DNA of 21,370 bases from Chloroflexota bacterium (GCA_016865955.1 VGNW01000014.1:1-21370), one strand, 5' to 3'. Shown: positions 12,262 to 20,655, numbered from the stretch's first letter. Notes: generated by a model from the sequence alone, not told the origin. Program-made: numbers and translations.

Positions 12262-14151
12262 ATGCCCAAAATATCGCGTAATCTCATAATCTGGCTGGTA
12301 ATCCTAGCGGTGGTTATCGGCGTCTTCTTCACGCTTATCTCTCCCAGCGAGAAGACGGAGCGCCTCAGCACGCTTGTAGCGATTGACCAATTGAAGGAGT
12401 ATGGCGGGGATATAACTATCAGGGAGCAGTCGCTTATTGCGGTTATAGCTGGCGGCGAGTATGCCGGCAAGAAGGTTGAGACCACTGTCCCTGCTGATTT
12501 CGATGCTTTTACTACCTTTGCTGCCCAGATTGAGAAAGGCACGGTAACTATCGACTACCAGCGGCCTAGCAGTTGGGGTAGCTGGGTCAGCATATTGATT
12601 AACTTTCTGCCCTTTATCCTCATCGTAGGCTTCTTCTTCTTGATACTGCGCCAGGCTCAGGGCGGTTCCAGTCAGGCGATGTCCTTCGGCAGAAGCAAGG
12701 CGCGCATGGTCACCGGCGATAAGCCGACCGTTACCTTCGGCGATGTTGCCGGGGTGGATGAGGCGAAGCAGGAGCTGCAGGAAATCGTGGAGTTCTTGAA
12801 GTATCCCGAGAAGTTCATCGCCCTCGGAGCGCGCATACCGCGGGGCGTGCTGCTTGTGGGCCCTCCGGGCACAGGCAAGACCCTGATGGCAAGGGCTGTT
12901 GCGGGGGAGGCGGGAGTTCCCTTCTTCTCCATCAGCGGCAGCGAGTTTGTGGAGATGTTCGTCGGCGTGGGAGCTTCCCGCGTGCGCGACCTTTTCGACC
13001 AGGCTAAACGCAATGCTCCTTGTATTATCTTTGTCGATGAAATAGATGCTGTGGGCAGACACCGCGGCTCGGGGCTCGGCGGTGGACACGACGAGAGGGA
13101 GCAAACCCTCAACCAGATACTGGTGGAGATGGATGGCTTCGATTCCAGCACCAAGGTCATTGTCATATCGGCTACCAACCGCCCCGATATTCTCGACCCG
13201 GCGCTGCTGCGTCCCGGCAGGTTCGACCGCCGTGTGGTCCTGGACCAGCCCGATATCAACGGCCGCAAGGCAATTCTGGAAGTCCATACCAAGGGCAAGC
13301 CGCTCGAGCCTTCGGTTGACCTGGGCATTATAGCCAAGGGGACTCCGGGATTCAGTGGCGCTGACCTGGCGAATGTGGTTAATGAGGGCGCTATCCTGTC
13401 TGCCAGACGCAACAAGAAGAAGATAGGCATGAGTGAGCTGGAGGAATCCATAGACCGTGTCCTGCTCGGCCCCGAGCGCAAGAGCCGTGTCATCAGCCAG
13501 AAAGAGAAGGAGATCATCGCCTATCATGAGGCAGGGCACGCTCTGGTGGCGCGCATGCTGCCCAATGCTGACCCGGTACATAAGATTTCCGTTGTAGCCC
13601 GGGGCATGGCTGGAGGCTATACCAAGCAGCTTCCCGTAGAAGACCGGCACCTGCATACAATAAGTCAGTTGCGCGATACGATGACCACCCTTCTCGGCGG
13701 TCGTGCAGCGGAGGAGCTTATCTTCGGCAAGACTGAAGTTACCACCGGAGCCCAGAGCGATCTGGAGCATGTTACCGATGTTGCCCGCGGGATGGTCAAG
13801 CGGTTCGGCATGAGCGAGCGATTGGGGCTGCGCACCTTCGGTCGCAGAGAGGAGCTGGTATTCCTGGGCAGGATGGTTGACGAGCAGAAGGACTACGGAG
13901 ACAAGATTGCCGATGAGATTGACAAGGAGATAAGCACTCTTATCGATAGAGCTTACGCAGAGGCAAGAGATATCCTGGCTAGGAACAAAGCCAAGCTGGT
14001 TCAGATTGCGGAGCGCTTGATATCGGAAGAGACGCTGGAGGGCGAAAAACTGGAAACCCTTTTCAAAGAGCCTGCGCCTTCGTCATCTGAGGCTCAACCG
14101 CAGCCCGATGCCGCAAAAGGCGACTCAATCGGTAAAGGCGCTATCAATTAA
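12262..14151 (+). CDS. ftsH: ATP-dependent zinc metalloprotease FtsH
   Basis: The 629-residue protein has the full FtsH order. TM helix 1 is at 8-27, an extracytoplasmic domain at about 28-105 and TM helix 2 at 107-129. The AAA+ module has Walker A GPPGTGKT (200-207), Walker B IIFVDEID (255-262) and the second region of homology NRPDILDPALLRPGRFDRR. The pore motif FVGVGA lies at 233-238. The M41 protease domain has the zinc site HEAGH (422-426) and the third ligand in TTGAQSDLEHVT. The C-terminal tail is acidic and loose. FtsH is a membrane hexamer that degrades misfolded membrane proteins and short-lived regulators. AGGAGAGG selects ATG 12262; an in-frame ATG at 12244 overlaps the promoter. 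A single-gene transcript is likely, as a REP hairpin with a T-run follows. Confidence 0.96.
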   Translation: MPKISRNLIIWLVILAVVIGVFFTLISPSEKTERLSTLVAIDQLKEYGGDITIREQSLIAVIAGGEYAGKKVETTVPADFDAFTTFAAQIEKGTVTIDYQRPSSWGSWVSILINFLPFILIVGFFFLILRQAQGGSSQAMSFGRSKARMVTGDKPTVTFGDVAGVDEAKQELQEIVEFLKYPEKFIALGARIPRGVLLVGPPGTGKTLMARAVAGEAGVPFFSISGSEFVEMFVGVGASRVRDLFDQAKRNAPCIIFVDEIDAVGRHRGSGLGGGHDEREQTLNQILVEMDGFDSSTKVIVISATNRPDILDPALLRPGRFDRRVVLDQPDINGRKAILEVHTKGKPLEPSVDLGIIAKGTPGFSGADLANVVNEGAILSARRNKKKIGMSELEESIDRVLLGPERKSRVISQKEKEIIAYHEAGHALVARMLPNADPVHKISVVARGMAGGYTKQLPVEDRHLHTISQLRDTMTTLLGGRAAEELIFGKTEVTTGAQSDLEHVTDVARGMVKRFGMSERLGLRTFGRREELVFLGRMVDEQKDYGDKIADEIDKEISTLIDRAYAEARDILARNKAKLVQIAERLISEETLEGEKLETLFKEPAPSSSEAQPQPDAAKGDSIGKGAIN

Positions 14152-14158
14152 GAAAGTT

Positions 14159-14193
14159 GTAGGGGCACGGCATGCCGTGCCCCTACTTTTTTT
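14159..14193 (+). terminator. REP palindrome plus T-run acting as ftsH terminator
   Basis: A 28-base perfect palindrome (14159-14186), GTAGGGGCACGGCA plus its reverse complement, is followed by seven T residues (14187-14193). It starts 7 bases after the ftsH stop. Stem plus T-run is the layout of an intrinsic terminator. The repeat unit is identical to the one in the RAYT gene at 10449. Confidence 0.75.
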
Positions 14194-14219
14194 ATTTCGC
14201 ACTCCACTTTGAATTGATT

Positions 14220-15005
14220 CTACCCGCTTTCCTCGTGTTCCTGGCGCTCCCATATCGGACGCGTGAAGTGCTGCAGATACTCCTTGCGTATCTCGTCGCC
14301 TATCTGCTTGAGCTGCTTCTCGGTGCTCTCGGCAAACTCACCCAGCTCAGCCATATCTATGTTCAAGCCGAGAAGGTGAATCAGGATTTCGAGCACAGCC
14401 TTGGAGGAACGCGGATTTGCCAGCTTGGCGGCGTATTTGACGGTCTCGCCCAGCAGACAGACGCCCTCTATATTCCTTTCCTTGGCGGCGCCGAGCAAGA
14501 GTCCGTTCAATCCGGCTACATAGAAATCGCCCGCCGGTACTACCTTGTTCCTTTTTAATTCCTCGACCAGCTCCGCCGAGGTGGCTGCGCCCAGCACCCT
14601 CGGCACATCGGGATGGTGTTCCGTGATGGCGGCAGCCAGGGTATATACCCTTTTTACTCCGAAGCTCTCGGCTATGTCGAGCACCCTGATTACATACTCG
14701 TAAGCCCCGGTGGTGGGCTGTGCCTCCGAGAGGAAGATTATCAAATCGTTCGCCTTGTTCCTGCCGCCTTTCCAGTAGTAGAAGACGCTCTGGGGGAATT
14801 CCGGCATCTCGATGATGTTGTCTTTAATGAAAACGCCGCCCAGCTCGAAGAAACCAGCAGGGTCGAGGTCTCCCAGCACCTTGGCTTTGAGCTTATCCTT
14901 GAGATATGTCGCTGCAATCAGAGCCACATTGCCCACTCCGGGCCAGGCTGCCACCAGAACAGGATTAACCAGTTTGGGTCTGCGGGGTACTTTAGCCTGT
15001 GCCAT
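14220..15005 (-). CDS. PAC2-family (proteasome assembly chaperone-like) protein
   Basis: The 261-residue protein has the PAC2 pattern: PVLVAAWPGVGNVALIAATYL (residues 15-35), FFELGGVFIKDN, an FYYWKG strand, then ANDLIIFLSEAQPTTGAYEYV and VKRVYTLAAAITEHHPDVPRV, followed by GLNGLLLGAAKERNIEGVCLLGET. In archaea and eukaryotes the family aids 20S proteasome assembly. In bacteria without a proteasome the role is unknown, and no proteasome genes are in this window. GGGAGGAC lies 5 bases before ATG 15005. It lies 37 bases downstream of mnmE on the same strand and probably shares its transcript. The C-terminus is charged and helical (about 218-261), possibly coiled-coil. Confidence 0.85.
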   Translation of the reverse strand: MAQAKVPRRPKLVNPVLVAAWPGVGNVALIAATYLKDKLKAKVLGDLDPAGFFELGGVFIKDNIIEMPEFPQSVFYYWKGGRNKANDLIIFLSEAQPTTGAYEYVIRVLDIAESFGVKRVYTLAAAITEHHPDVPRVLGAATSAELVEELKRNKVVPAGDFYVAGLNGLLLGAAKERNIEGVCLLGETVKYAAKLANPRSSKAVLEILIHLLGLNIDMAELGEFAESTEKQLKQIGDEIRKEYLQHFTRPIWERQEHEESG

Positions 15006-15042
15006 TTGTCCTCCCTATATGTCAATCATACCATGTTGTGAG

Positions 15043-16380
15043 CTATTTCCCAATGCAGAACTTGCTGAATATGGTTTCCAGCAAGTCCTCGGTAACTGTC
15101 TCGCCCGTTATCTCCCCCAGCGCATTCAATGCTGCAGTGAGGTCGATGGTTATAAAATCGTCGGGCAGCCGCTCCGCGACAGACGCCTTTGCCAGCGCCA
15201 GATGTCGCGCTGCCCTCTGCAGCGCCTCCTTGTGACGGGGATTGGTCACCAGCAGGGCGTCGGAGGTGACCACCTTTCCGCCCAGCACTGAGCTCACCAT
15301 GGCAGCTTCAAGCTCAGCCAGCCCCTCTCCGGTCAAAGCTGAGGTCGAGACCTGCAGCCAGGGCAACCCGTCCAGTTCGGCACGGGCGGGCAAATCGCAT
15401 TTATTGGCTACCGCCAGCACCGTTTTGTCTGAAAGCAGATTTGTTAACTCCCTATCGGTTTGCGTCAGCGGCTCGCTGGCGTCGATGACGAACAGAATGA
15501 AATCAGCCTGCTCGATAGCCTTTTTGCTGCGCTCCACCGCCAGTTCATCTATCACGTTACTGCTCCTGATGATACCGGCGGTGTCAACCAGGATGAAGGG
15601 CAGTCCTCTTATATTTACCGTCTCCTCCAGCGTATCGCGCGTGGTGCCCGGTATTGGCGTTACGATGGCGCGGCTCTGCCGCAGCAGGCGGTTGAGCAGG
15701 CTCGACTTTCCTACATTGGGACGCCCCACGATAGCGGTTCTTACGCCCTGTCTGTAGACCATGCCGGCGTCGGCGTTGGCAATCAGGCTCTCCAGTGTCT
15801 CCTGCGCTGTCTCAAGGGGGGTGACGATGTCCTGCTCTTCGACCTCGTCCTCGGGGAAGTCGATGCGCGCTGCGAGATAGGCGAGGACATCCATGAGGCT
15901 GCGGCGCAGCTCTTTTACAGGCTCCGATAGCTTGCCTCCCAGCCCCTGCACGGCGAGGCGCAGGCTCGCTTGTGTTTTTGCCTGTATCACATCGAGTACC
16001 GATTCCGCCTGCGCCAGGTCTATTCTGCCGTTGAGGAACGCTCTCAGGGTGAACTCGCCGGGGTTTGCCAGCCGTGCGCCGTAGCGCAGTGCCAGTCCCA
16101 GGATGCGCTGCAAAGGGAGCGTTCCACCGTGGCAGTCAATCTCGACGATGTCCTCCCTGGTATAGGTCTCCGGCGCTTTCATATAAGCTAACAGCACCTC
16201 ATCTACAATTTCGCCGGTATCGGGGTCGACGATGTGTCCGTAGACGAGGCGGCGGTTGGCGACTTTTTTGGGAAACAGCCGTTGAGCGATGGAGAGGGCG
16301 TCCTTCCCGCTCAGCCTCACGATGCCGATGCCGCCCTCGCCGAGGGGGGTGGATATCGCAGCGATAGTATCCTGATACAT
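15043..16380 (-). CDS. mnmE: tRNA modification GTPase MnmE
   Basis: The 445-residue protein is a complete MnmE (TrmE). The N-terminal folate-binding domain (1-118) starts DTIAAISTPLGEGGIGIVRLSG and includes PETYTREDIVEIDCHGG. A helical domain is split around the G domain. The G motifs are GRPNVGKSS (219-227), TTRDT (246-250), DTAGI (266-270) and NKCDL (326-330). The protein ends in CIGK, the conserved cysteine tail. MnmE with MnmG adds the carboxymethylaminomethyl group at U34 of some tRNAs. No mnmG is in the window. The start is ATG 16380, whose first residues MYQDTIAAIS fit the family. There is no Shine-Dalgarno site, and the predicted transcript starts only about 5 bases upstream, so leaderless translation is likely. 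Confidence 0.96.
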   Translation of the reverse strand: MYQDTIAAISTPLGEGGIGIVRLSGKDALSIAQRLFPKKVANRRLVYGHIVDPDTGEIVDEVLLAYMKAPETYTREDIVEIDCHGGTLPLQRILGLALRYGARLANPGEFTLRAFLNGRIDLAQAESVLDVIQAKTQASLRLAVQGLGGKLSEPVKELRRSLMDVLAYLAARIDFPEDEVEEQDIVTPLETAQETLESLIANADAGMVYRQGVRTAIVGRPNVGKSSLLNRLLRQSRAIVTPIPGTTRDTLEETVNIRGLPFILVDTAGIIRSSNVIDELAVERSKKAIEQADFILFVIDASEPLTQTDRELTNLLSDKTVLAVANKCDLPARAELDGLPWLQVSTSALTGEGLAELEAAMVSSVLGGKVVTSDALLVTNPRHKEALQRAARHLALAKASVAERLPDDFITIDLTAALNALGEITGETVTEDLLETIFSKFCIGK

Positions 16381-16391
16381 AGCAAGTAAGT

Positions 16392-16420
16392 ATGATACAT
16401 CTTTAGCTTGGGCTGGGCAA
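16392..16420 (-). promoter_or_regulatory. Sigma-70 promoter of mnmE giving a near-leaderless mRNA
   Basis: On the minus strand: -35 TTGCCC (16420-16415), a 17-base spacer, -10 TATCAT (16397-16392). The predicted start near 16385 is 5 bases from ATG 16380. Confidence 0.55.
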
Positions 16421-16446
16421 GGAAGAAAAGGGAGCGAAACGGAATG

Positions 16447-18669
16447 CTACGTTACCGGTTTCGGGGAGGTTAAAGGCTTTGCTACGCAGGTGCGGTTTTT
16501 CCCGGCTTTTTTGGCTTCATACATCGCCTCGTCTGCCTTTTTCAGCAGCCCTTCGCTATCGGAGGCATGCTCGGGAAAGGTTGCCACGCCGAGGCTTATA
16601 CTCATTCCCACGTCCCAGCCCTCTATCTGGGTGCTGTAAGATTTCGTTTCGAGCCTGAGCCTCTCGGCGATTTCCACAGCCTCTCTGGTATCGGTCTCGG
16701 CAGCCAGCAGTACAAATTCATCGCCTCCGAAGCGGGCTGCAACATCCGAAGCCCTCGTATTTGCTTTGATTATATTGCCGAGTTCTTTTAGAAATGCAGC
16801 GCCCTGTGCATGGCCGAAACGGTCATTTATGCTTTTCAGCCCGTCCACATCCATCATTAACAGGGATAATGGAGTTCTCTTCCTGCGTGCGCGGGCTAAC
16901 TCGCGTTCCAGTTCCTCCAGGAAGTATCTCCGGTTGTAGAGCACAGTCACATCGTCGTTGAATGCCATTTCCACCGTTTTCTCGTATAGCTGCGCGTTTT
17001 CGATTGCTATGCCTACCTGTGTGGCTATTGAGTCCAGAAGGCGAACCTCACGTTCGTGGAAACGGCGGGAGGTGTGACTGCCGACACTGATTACCCCCAG
17101 GATGTCACCTTTCGCCATTATGGGCACGGAACAGATGGACTGAAGCTCCTCGCCCTCCAGATAAATAGGGTCGAATCTCCTATCCGTGGACAGGTTTCCC
17201 ACTATAGCGAGCTTTCCCGATTGTGCAACGCGACCGGCAAAACCTTTTCCGATTTTCATCCTCGCTACACGCCGGGCGAAATCGCCGGAAAACCCGCGCT
17301 GAGCCTTGAGCACCAGTTCATTTGTCTGTTTGTCAACGAGGAAGACCCCCCCCGATTTCACAGGGATTACCTCGAACACTTTCTGCAGGACAACCTCCAG
17401 AAGGTCTGCCAGGTTCAGAGTCTGCCCGACGGCGGTGCTGATGCTGAACATCGTTTCGATTTGTTTGGTGCGTTCCTGAGACAAAACCTCAGCCTTTTTG
17501 CGTTCGGTAATATCTATCAGGGTTCCCAGAGTGGCATGGTTCCCTTCGTATTCGATGGTTTTCACCCTCTCTGAAACCCAGATGATATCCAGGTCCTTTC
17601 TTACAAGCCTGAACTCATAGGGAATGTTGCTTCGCCCTTTCAATGCCTCGATAGCCCTGGCTCTGGCTGTCTCTTTATCCTCGGGGTGAATGTAATCGGC
17701 GGCTTCTGTTCCGATAAGCTCGCTGCCGGTGAAACCCAGTATCTCCTCCATAAGATGATTAACGTAAACAAATCGTCCATGATGCAGCAGGTAGATACCC
17801 GTAGCTGCAATCTCCAGCATGCCCCGGGACAGGCTCTCGCTGCGCCTTAGAGTATCCTCCGACTGCTTTCGTCCGGTGATGTCTTGAACCAAACCGACCC
17901 AGCCGATGCGTTCGCCCGCGTCGTTCTTGAGCGGCACAATGGTATTCTCGGAAGGGAATATTGCTCCGTCGAAACGCTTCATGTGGAAGTCCGGCAGATG
18001 CAGGAAACCGTTCTTTCTTATGCTGGGATACAGTTGTTTCTCAAACTCCCGCTCTGCAGCTTCATTGACATGGAGGAAAGTAGTGGTCCGTCCCAGCATC
18101 TCTTCGCGTTTGTAACCGAAAATCTCTGTTGCGGCTTTGTTGCAGTCTATGATAGCAGGCGGGATTCTGGCATCCATGATGAATATTGCATTGGGCTGGC
18201 TGTTGAAGGTCTTTTCAAACAACTCTTTGGACCTGCGCAGCGCCTCTGCCGCCTTTTTCTGTTCCGAGATGTCCGCAATTATACCGATGGAGCCGCGTAT
18301 CGCCCCGTCTTTTCCTTTCAGCACGCTTAGCGAGATTGCCACGTCGAGTACCTGACGGTCTTTTCGGATGACTTTAGTCTCGAAGTGATGCTGCATGCCC
18401 TTCTGTCTGACATTCTGCTGCCTTATTCTTTGCCATTCCTCCTCCGGATACAGCGATTTGACAGGCTTCATGTACAGGTCGTCGCGGTTCATCCCCAGAA
18501 GGGTCTCGGTGAATCTATTCCACGATACTATTTTCTCGTCTTGGTTGGTCACGGTTATGGCGACTGCGGAGTTTTCGAAGATGGTGCGATAATTCTCTTC
18601 GGTCAGCTCCAGCCGCCCGTTGGAATCCTTCTTTAAGTCAGGCCCATTCTGTTGTTCTGCGTCTTTCAT
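16447..18669 (-). CDS. PAS-PAS-PAS-GAF-GGDEF diguanylate cyclase
   Basis: The protein (740 residues from ATG 18669) has three PAS domains at roughly 20-140, 145-265 and 270-385. Each ends in a PAC-like D(I)(S/T)E/G.K linker (IADISEQKKAAEALRRS, VQDITGRKQSEDTL, LIDITERKKAE). A GAF domain follows at about 405-555 (SGGVFLVDK, GFAGRVAQSG, ICSVPIMAKGDILGV). The GGDEF domain covers about 565-725, with RFGGDEFVLL at 646-655 and the product-inhibition site RASD five residues before GGDEF. Both are intact, so c-di-GMP synthesis with feedback control is expected. There are no membrane helices, so it is cytosolic and senses small ligands or redox. ATG 18669 is preceded by AGGGTGA; GTG 18690 is the alternative start (747 residues). 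It is a single gene. Confidence 0.9.
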   Translation of the reverse strand: MKDAEQQNGPDLKKDSNGRLELTEENYRTIFENSAVAITVTNQDEKIVSWNRFTETLLGMNRDDLYMKPVKSLYPEEEWQRIRQQNVRQKGMQHHFETKVIRKDRQVLDVAISLSVLKGKDGAIRGSIGIIADISEQKKAAEALRRSKELFEKTFNSQPNAIFIMDARIPPAIIDCNKAATEIFGYKREEMLGRTTTFLHVNEAAEREFEKQLYPSIRKNGFLHLPDFHMKRFDGAIFPSENTIVPLKNDAGERIGWVGLVQDITGRKQSEDTLRRSESLSRGMLEIAATGIYLLHHGRFVYVNHLMEEILGFTGSELIGTEAADYIHPEDKETARARAIEALKGRSNIPYEFRLVRKDLDIIWVSERVKTIEYEGNHATLGTLIDITERKKAEVLSQERTKQIETMFSISTAVGQTLNLADLLEVVLQKVFEVIPVKSGGVFLVDKQTNELVLKAQRGFSGDFARRVARMKIGKGFAGRVAQSGKLAIVGNLSTDRRFDPIYLEGEELQSICSVPIMAKGDILGVISVGSHTSRRFHEREVRLLDSIATQVGIAIENAQLYEKTVEMAFNDDVTVLYNRRYFLEELERELARARRKRTPLSLLMMDVDGLKSINDRFGHAQGAAFLKELGNIIKANTRASDVAARFGGDEFVLLAAETDTREAVEIAERLRLETKSYSTQIEGWDVGMSISLGVATFPEHASDSEGLLKKADEAMYEAKKAGKNRTCVAKPLTSPKPVT

Positions 18670-18817
18670 ATCTTGGTTCACCCTGCACACCTCGGATTTT
18701 TAGACAGGTATTCGCTGTCATGGAAATAGGTAATTCAACATTAACAAAGACGAGCAAAAGTGTACATGGATATTTCTAGTAGTGAACAGGGGGAAAATGG
18801 TACCGCTCTCTTGCGGT

Positions 18818-18955
18818 TCATTGTGTCTTTGCGAGTCCATCCTTCCTTCAGGAAGGAGGCGAAGCAATCTCACCGTATCTCTATCAGCCATGAACTATGA
18901 GCCATCAGCCTCACCACCCTGCCAGATTGCTTCGTCGCTTCGTTCTTCGCAATGA
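18818..18955. repeat. MITE-like long inverted repeat (GCAATGA type)
   Basis: The outer arms TCATTG (18818-18823) and CAATGA (18950-18955) and the inner arms GAAGCAATCT (18861-18870) and AGATTGCTTC (18924-18933) form a 138-base inverted structure. A small hairpin CCTTCC-TTCA-GGAAGG sits at 18841-18856. The arms belong to the GCAATGAC/GAAGCAATCT type of dispersed non-coding repeat. It fills the 350-base divergent spacer between the PAS-GGDEF gene and padR; no ORF was found there. Confidence 0.7.
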
Positions 18956-18971
18956 CATAGCGAGATGCCCC

Positions 18972-19019
18972 TTGACGGACAGCACTTCCCCTGATATTAT
19001 AATATCGTAAACCGATATC
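18972..19019 (+). promoter_or_regulatory. padR promoter with overlapping operator
   Basis: -35 TTGACG (18972-18977), a 17-base spacer and -10 TATTAT (18995-19000) form a near-consensus promoter. A perfect 14-base palindrome GATATTATAATATC (18993-19006) covers the -10. A second inverted repeat ATATCG-TAAAC-CGATAT (19002-19018) overlaps it, and another ATCGATAT follows at 19024-19031. These are good PadR sites, implying autorepression of the padR-MFS unit. Confidence 0.7.
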
Positions 19020-19043
19020 AGGAATCGATATTAAGGACTTAGT

Positions 19044-19346
19044 ATGATTAAGGATTTCTTTCTGGGATTCATAAAAATACATATCCTCTACCATGCCTCC
19101 AAAGAGCCTATCTACGGGCTGGAGATTCTGAAGGAGTTGGGCAGGCACGGCTACAAGCTAAGCCCGGGTACGCTGTATCCCACGCTGCACCGGCTGGAGA
19201 GCGAAGGCTACCTCACTGTGGAGAAGAAGGTGGTCGAGGGCAAGGTGCGCAAATACTACTCCACCACGAAGCGGGGTCGGGTGGTGCTCTCCAAGTCAAG
19301 GGCAAAGATAGCCGAGCTGGTAGAGGAAGTGCTGCTGGATAAATAA
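19044..19346 (+). CDS. PadR-family transcriptional repressor
   Basis: The 100-residue protein is almost entirely a winged helix-turn-helix: IKIHILYHASKEPIYGLEIL (10-29), LSPGTLYPTLHRLESEGYL (39-57) with the PadR recognition helix, and the wing VEGKVRKYYSTTKRG. A short C-terminal helix suits the small PadR subfamily. PadR proteins usually repress a detoxification or transport gene next door and release DNA on binding a ligand. AAGGAC lies before ATG 19044. The next gene, an MFS transporter, starts 2 bases after the stop, so the two are co-transcribed. Palindromes over the promoter are likely its binding sites. Confidence 0.92.
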   Translation: MIKDFFLGFIKIHILYHASKEPIYGLEILKELGRHGYKLSPGTLYPTLHRLESEGYLTVEKKVVEGKVRKYYSTTKRGRVVLSKSRAKIAELVEEVLLDK

Positions 19347-19348
19347 CT

Positions 19349-20575
19349 ATGGAACAAACCGGCGAGAAAAAGATTCTCGGCGTCAGCCGCAATGTGTTCT
19401 TCCTGGGGTGGGTGAGTTTCCTCACCGATGTCTCCAGCGACATGATATTCACGGTGATGCCTCTGTTCCTGTCCAACGTGCTCAAGGTGAGCATTCCCAT
19501 AATCGGACTCATCGAGGGCATCGCCGAGGGCACGGCAAGCCTGCTTAAACTGGTGAGCGGATGGCTCAGCGACCGCCTGGGAAAGAGAAAAAGCCTGGCT
19601 GTATTCGGCTACAGCCTGTCCGCGCTGGCGAAGCCTTTTCTATACATAGCGAGCAGCTGGGGAACGGTGTTAGCAATTCGTTGGACAGACCGCGTGGGCA
19701 AGGGGATTCGCTCAGCGCCCCGCGATGCCTTGGTTGCCGACTGCACCGTTGCCAATGAGAGGGGTCGGAGCTTCGGCTTCCACCGCGGCATGGACACGCT
19801 GGGCGCAGTGGTCGGACTTGCCCTGGCTGCGTTGATTGTCTACCTGGTTCAGGAAGGCGGGCTGGAGCTGACCCGCGGCGCATTCCGGACGCTGGTGCTG
19901 GCGGGAATCGGCCCCGCTGTGCTTTCAGTGCTCATCCTGCTGTTCTTTGTCAGAGAGCGCAAGAAGACGGTATCGCCCCGGGCTTGCGATGCAGCTCCGG
20001 TTCAGACGGAGTGCAAAGGCACGGCGAAGGTATTAACCGACGGACGCTTCAAAATCTTCCTGGTGATAATAGTTCTGTTCACGCTGGGCAACTCCAGCGA
20101 CGCCTTTCTCATCTTGCGGGCGCAGAACCTGGGCTTCTCGGTATCTCAGACGCTGCTGCTGTTCGTAGCCTTCAATCTGGTTTACGCACTGGCGGCGCTG
20201 CCTGCGGGGATGATATCGGATAGACTGGGCAGGCGTAAGGTCATTATTGTGGGGTGGTCAATCTATGCGCTGTCGTATCTGGGATTTGCGCTGGCGACGG
20301 ATGCCTGGCACGTGTGGCTGCTGTTTGCGCTCTACGGACTCTATTACGGGGTGGCTGAGGGCGTGTGCCGTGCCTTTGTCTGCGACATCGTGCCTGCGGA
20401 GAAGAGAGGCACCGCCTACGGGTGGTATCATACCGCCGTGGGCTTATCCCTGCTTCCGGCGAGCGTGATAGCGGGCTGGCTGTGGCATCTGATAGGTCCG
20501 GCGGCGCCGTTCTATTTCGGTGCGGCGTTAGCCGGCACCGCCATGCTGGGTCTGGCGCTGTTGATAAGAGAGTAA
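19349..20575 (+). CDS. MFS transporter co-transcribed with PadR
   Basis: This 408-residue protein has 12 hydrophobic segments. The N-terminal half has SFLTDVSSDMIFTVMPLFLS, GLIEGIAEGTASLLKLVSGW and the motif-A loop SDRLGKRKSLAVFGYSLSAL. RWTDRVGKGIRSAPRDALVAD and GRSFGFHRGMDTLGAVVG follow, all typical of one bacterial MFS subfamily of unknown substrate. A second motif-A copy, SDRLGRRKVIIVG, is in the C-terminal half after a hydrophilic central loop (about 200-225). It starts 2 bases after the padR stop with no separate ribosome site, so translation is coupled. A PadR-controlled efflux pump is the likely role (inference); the substrate is unknown. Confidence 0.88.
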   Translation: MEQTGEKKILGVSRNVFFLGWVSFLTDVSSDMIFTVMPLFLSNVLKVSIPIIGLIEGIAEGTASLLKLVSGWLSDRLGKRKSLAVFGYSLSALAKPFLYIASSWGTVLAIRWTDRVGKGIRSAPRDALVADCTVANERGRSFGFHRGMDTLGAVVGLALAALIVYLVQEGGLELTRGAFRTLVLAGIGPAVLSVLILLFFVRERKKTVSPRACDAAPVQTECKGTAKVLTDGRFKIFLVIIVLFTLGNSSDAFLILRAQNLGFSVSQTLLLFVAFNLVYALAALPAGMISDRLGRRKVIIVGWSIYALSYLGFALATDAWHVWLLFALYGLYYGVAEGVCRAFVCDIVPAEKRGTAYGWYHTAVGLSLLPASVIAGWLWHLIGPAAPFYFGAALAGTAMLGLALLIRE

Positions 20576-20606
20576 GGTTGCGGTCAGCCTGGAAATAGGT
20601 TAGTAT

Positions 20607-20641
20607 CTCTCAGAGAGTTAACGCCGTGTCATTCAATGACA
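20607..20641 (+). promoter_or_regulatory. Two short palindromes upstream of the NYN gene
   Basis: CTCTC-A-GAGAG at 20607-20617 and TGTCATT-C-AATGACA at 20627-20641 lie between the MFS stop and the NYN ribosome site (GTGAGGGGG). They could be regulator sites or short hairpins in the leader. No clear promoter is visible. Confidence 0.3.
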
Positions 20642-20655
20642 GGTGAGGGGGATTT

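Noticed and set aside
12304..13770. A 488-codon open frame on the minus strand opposite ftsH, and a second of 281 codons (12672-13517)
   Set aside because: They are shadows of the highly conserved ftsH frame; the translations have no recognisable motif and no ribosome site.
14172..14558. Plus-strand frame starting MPCPYFFYF in the ftsH terminator
   Set aside because: Its start is inside the REP palindrome and it runs antisense to the PAC2 gene.
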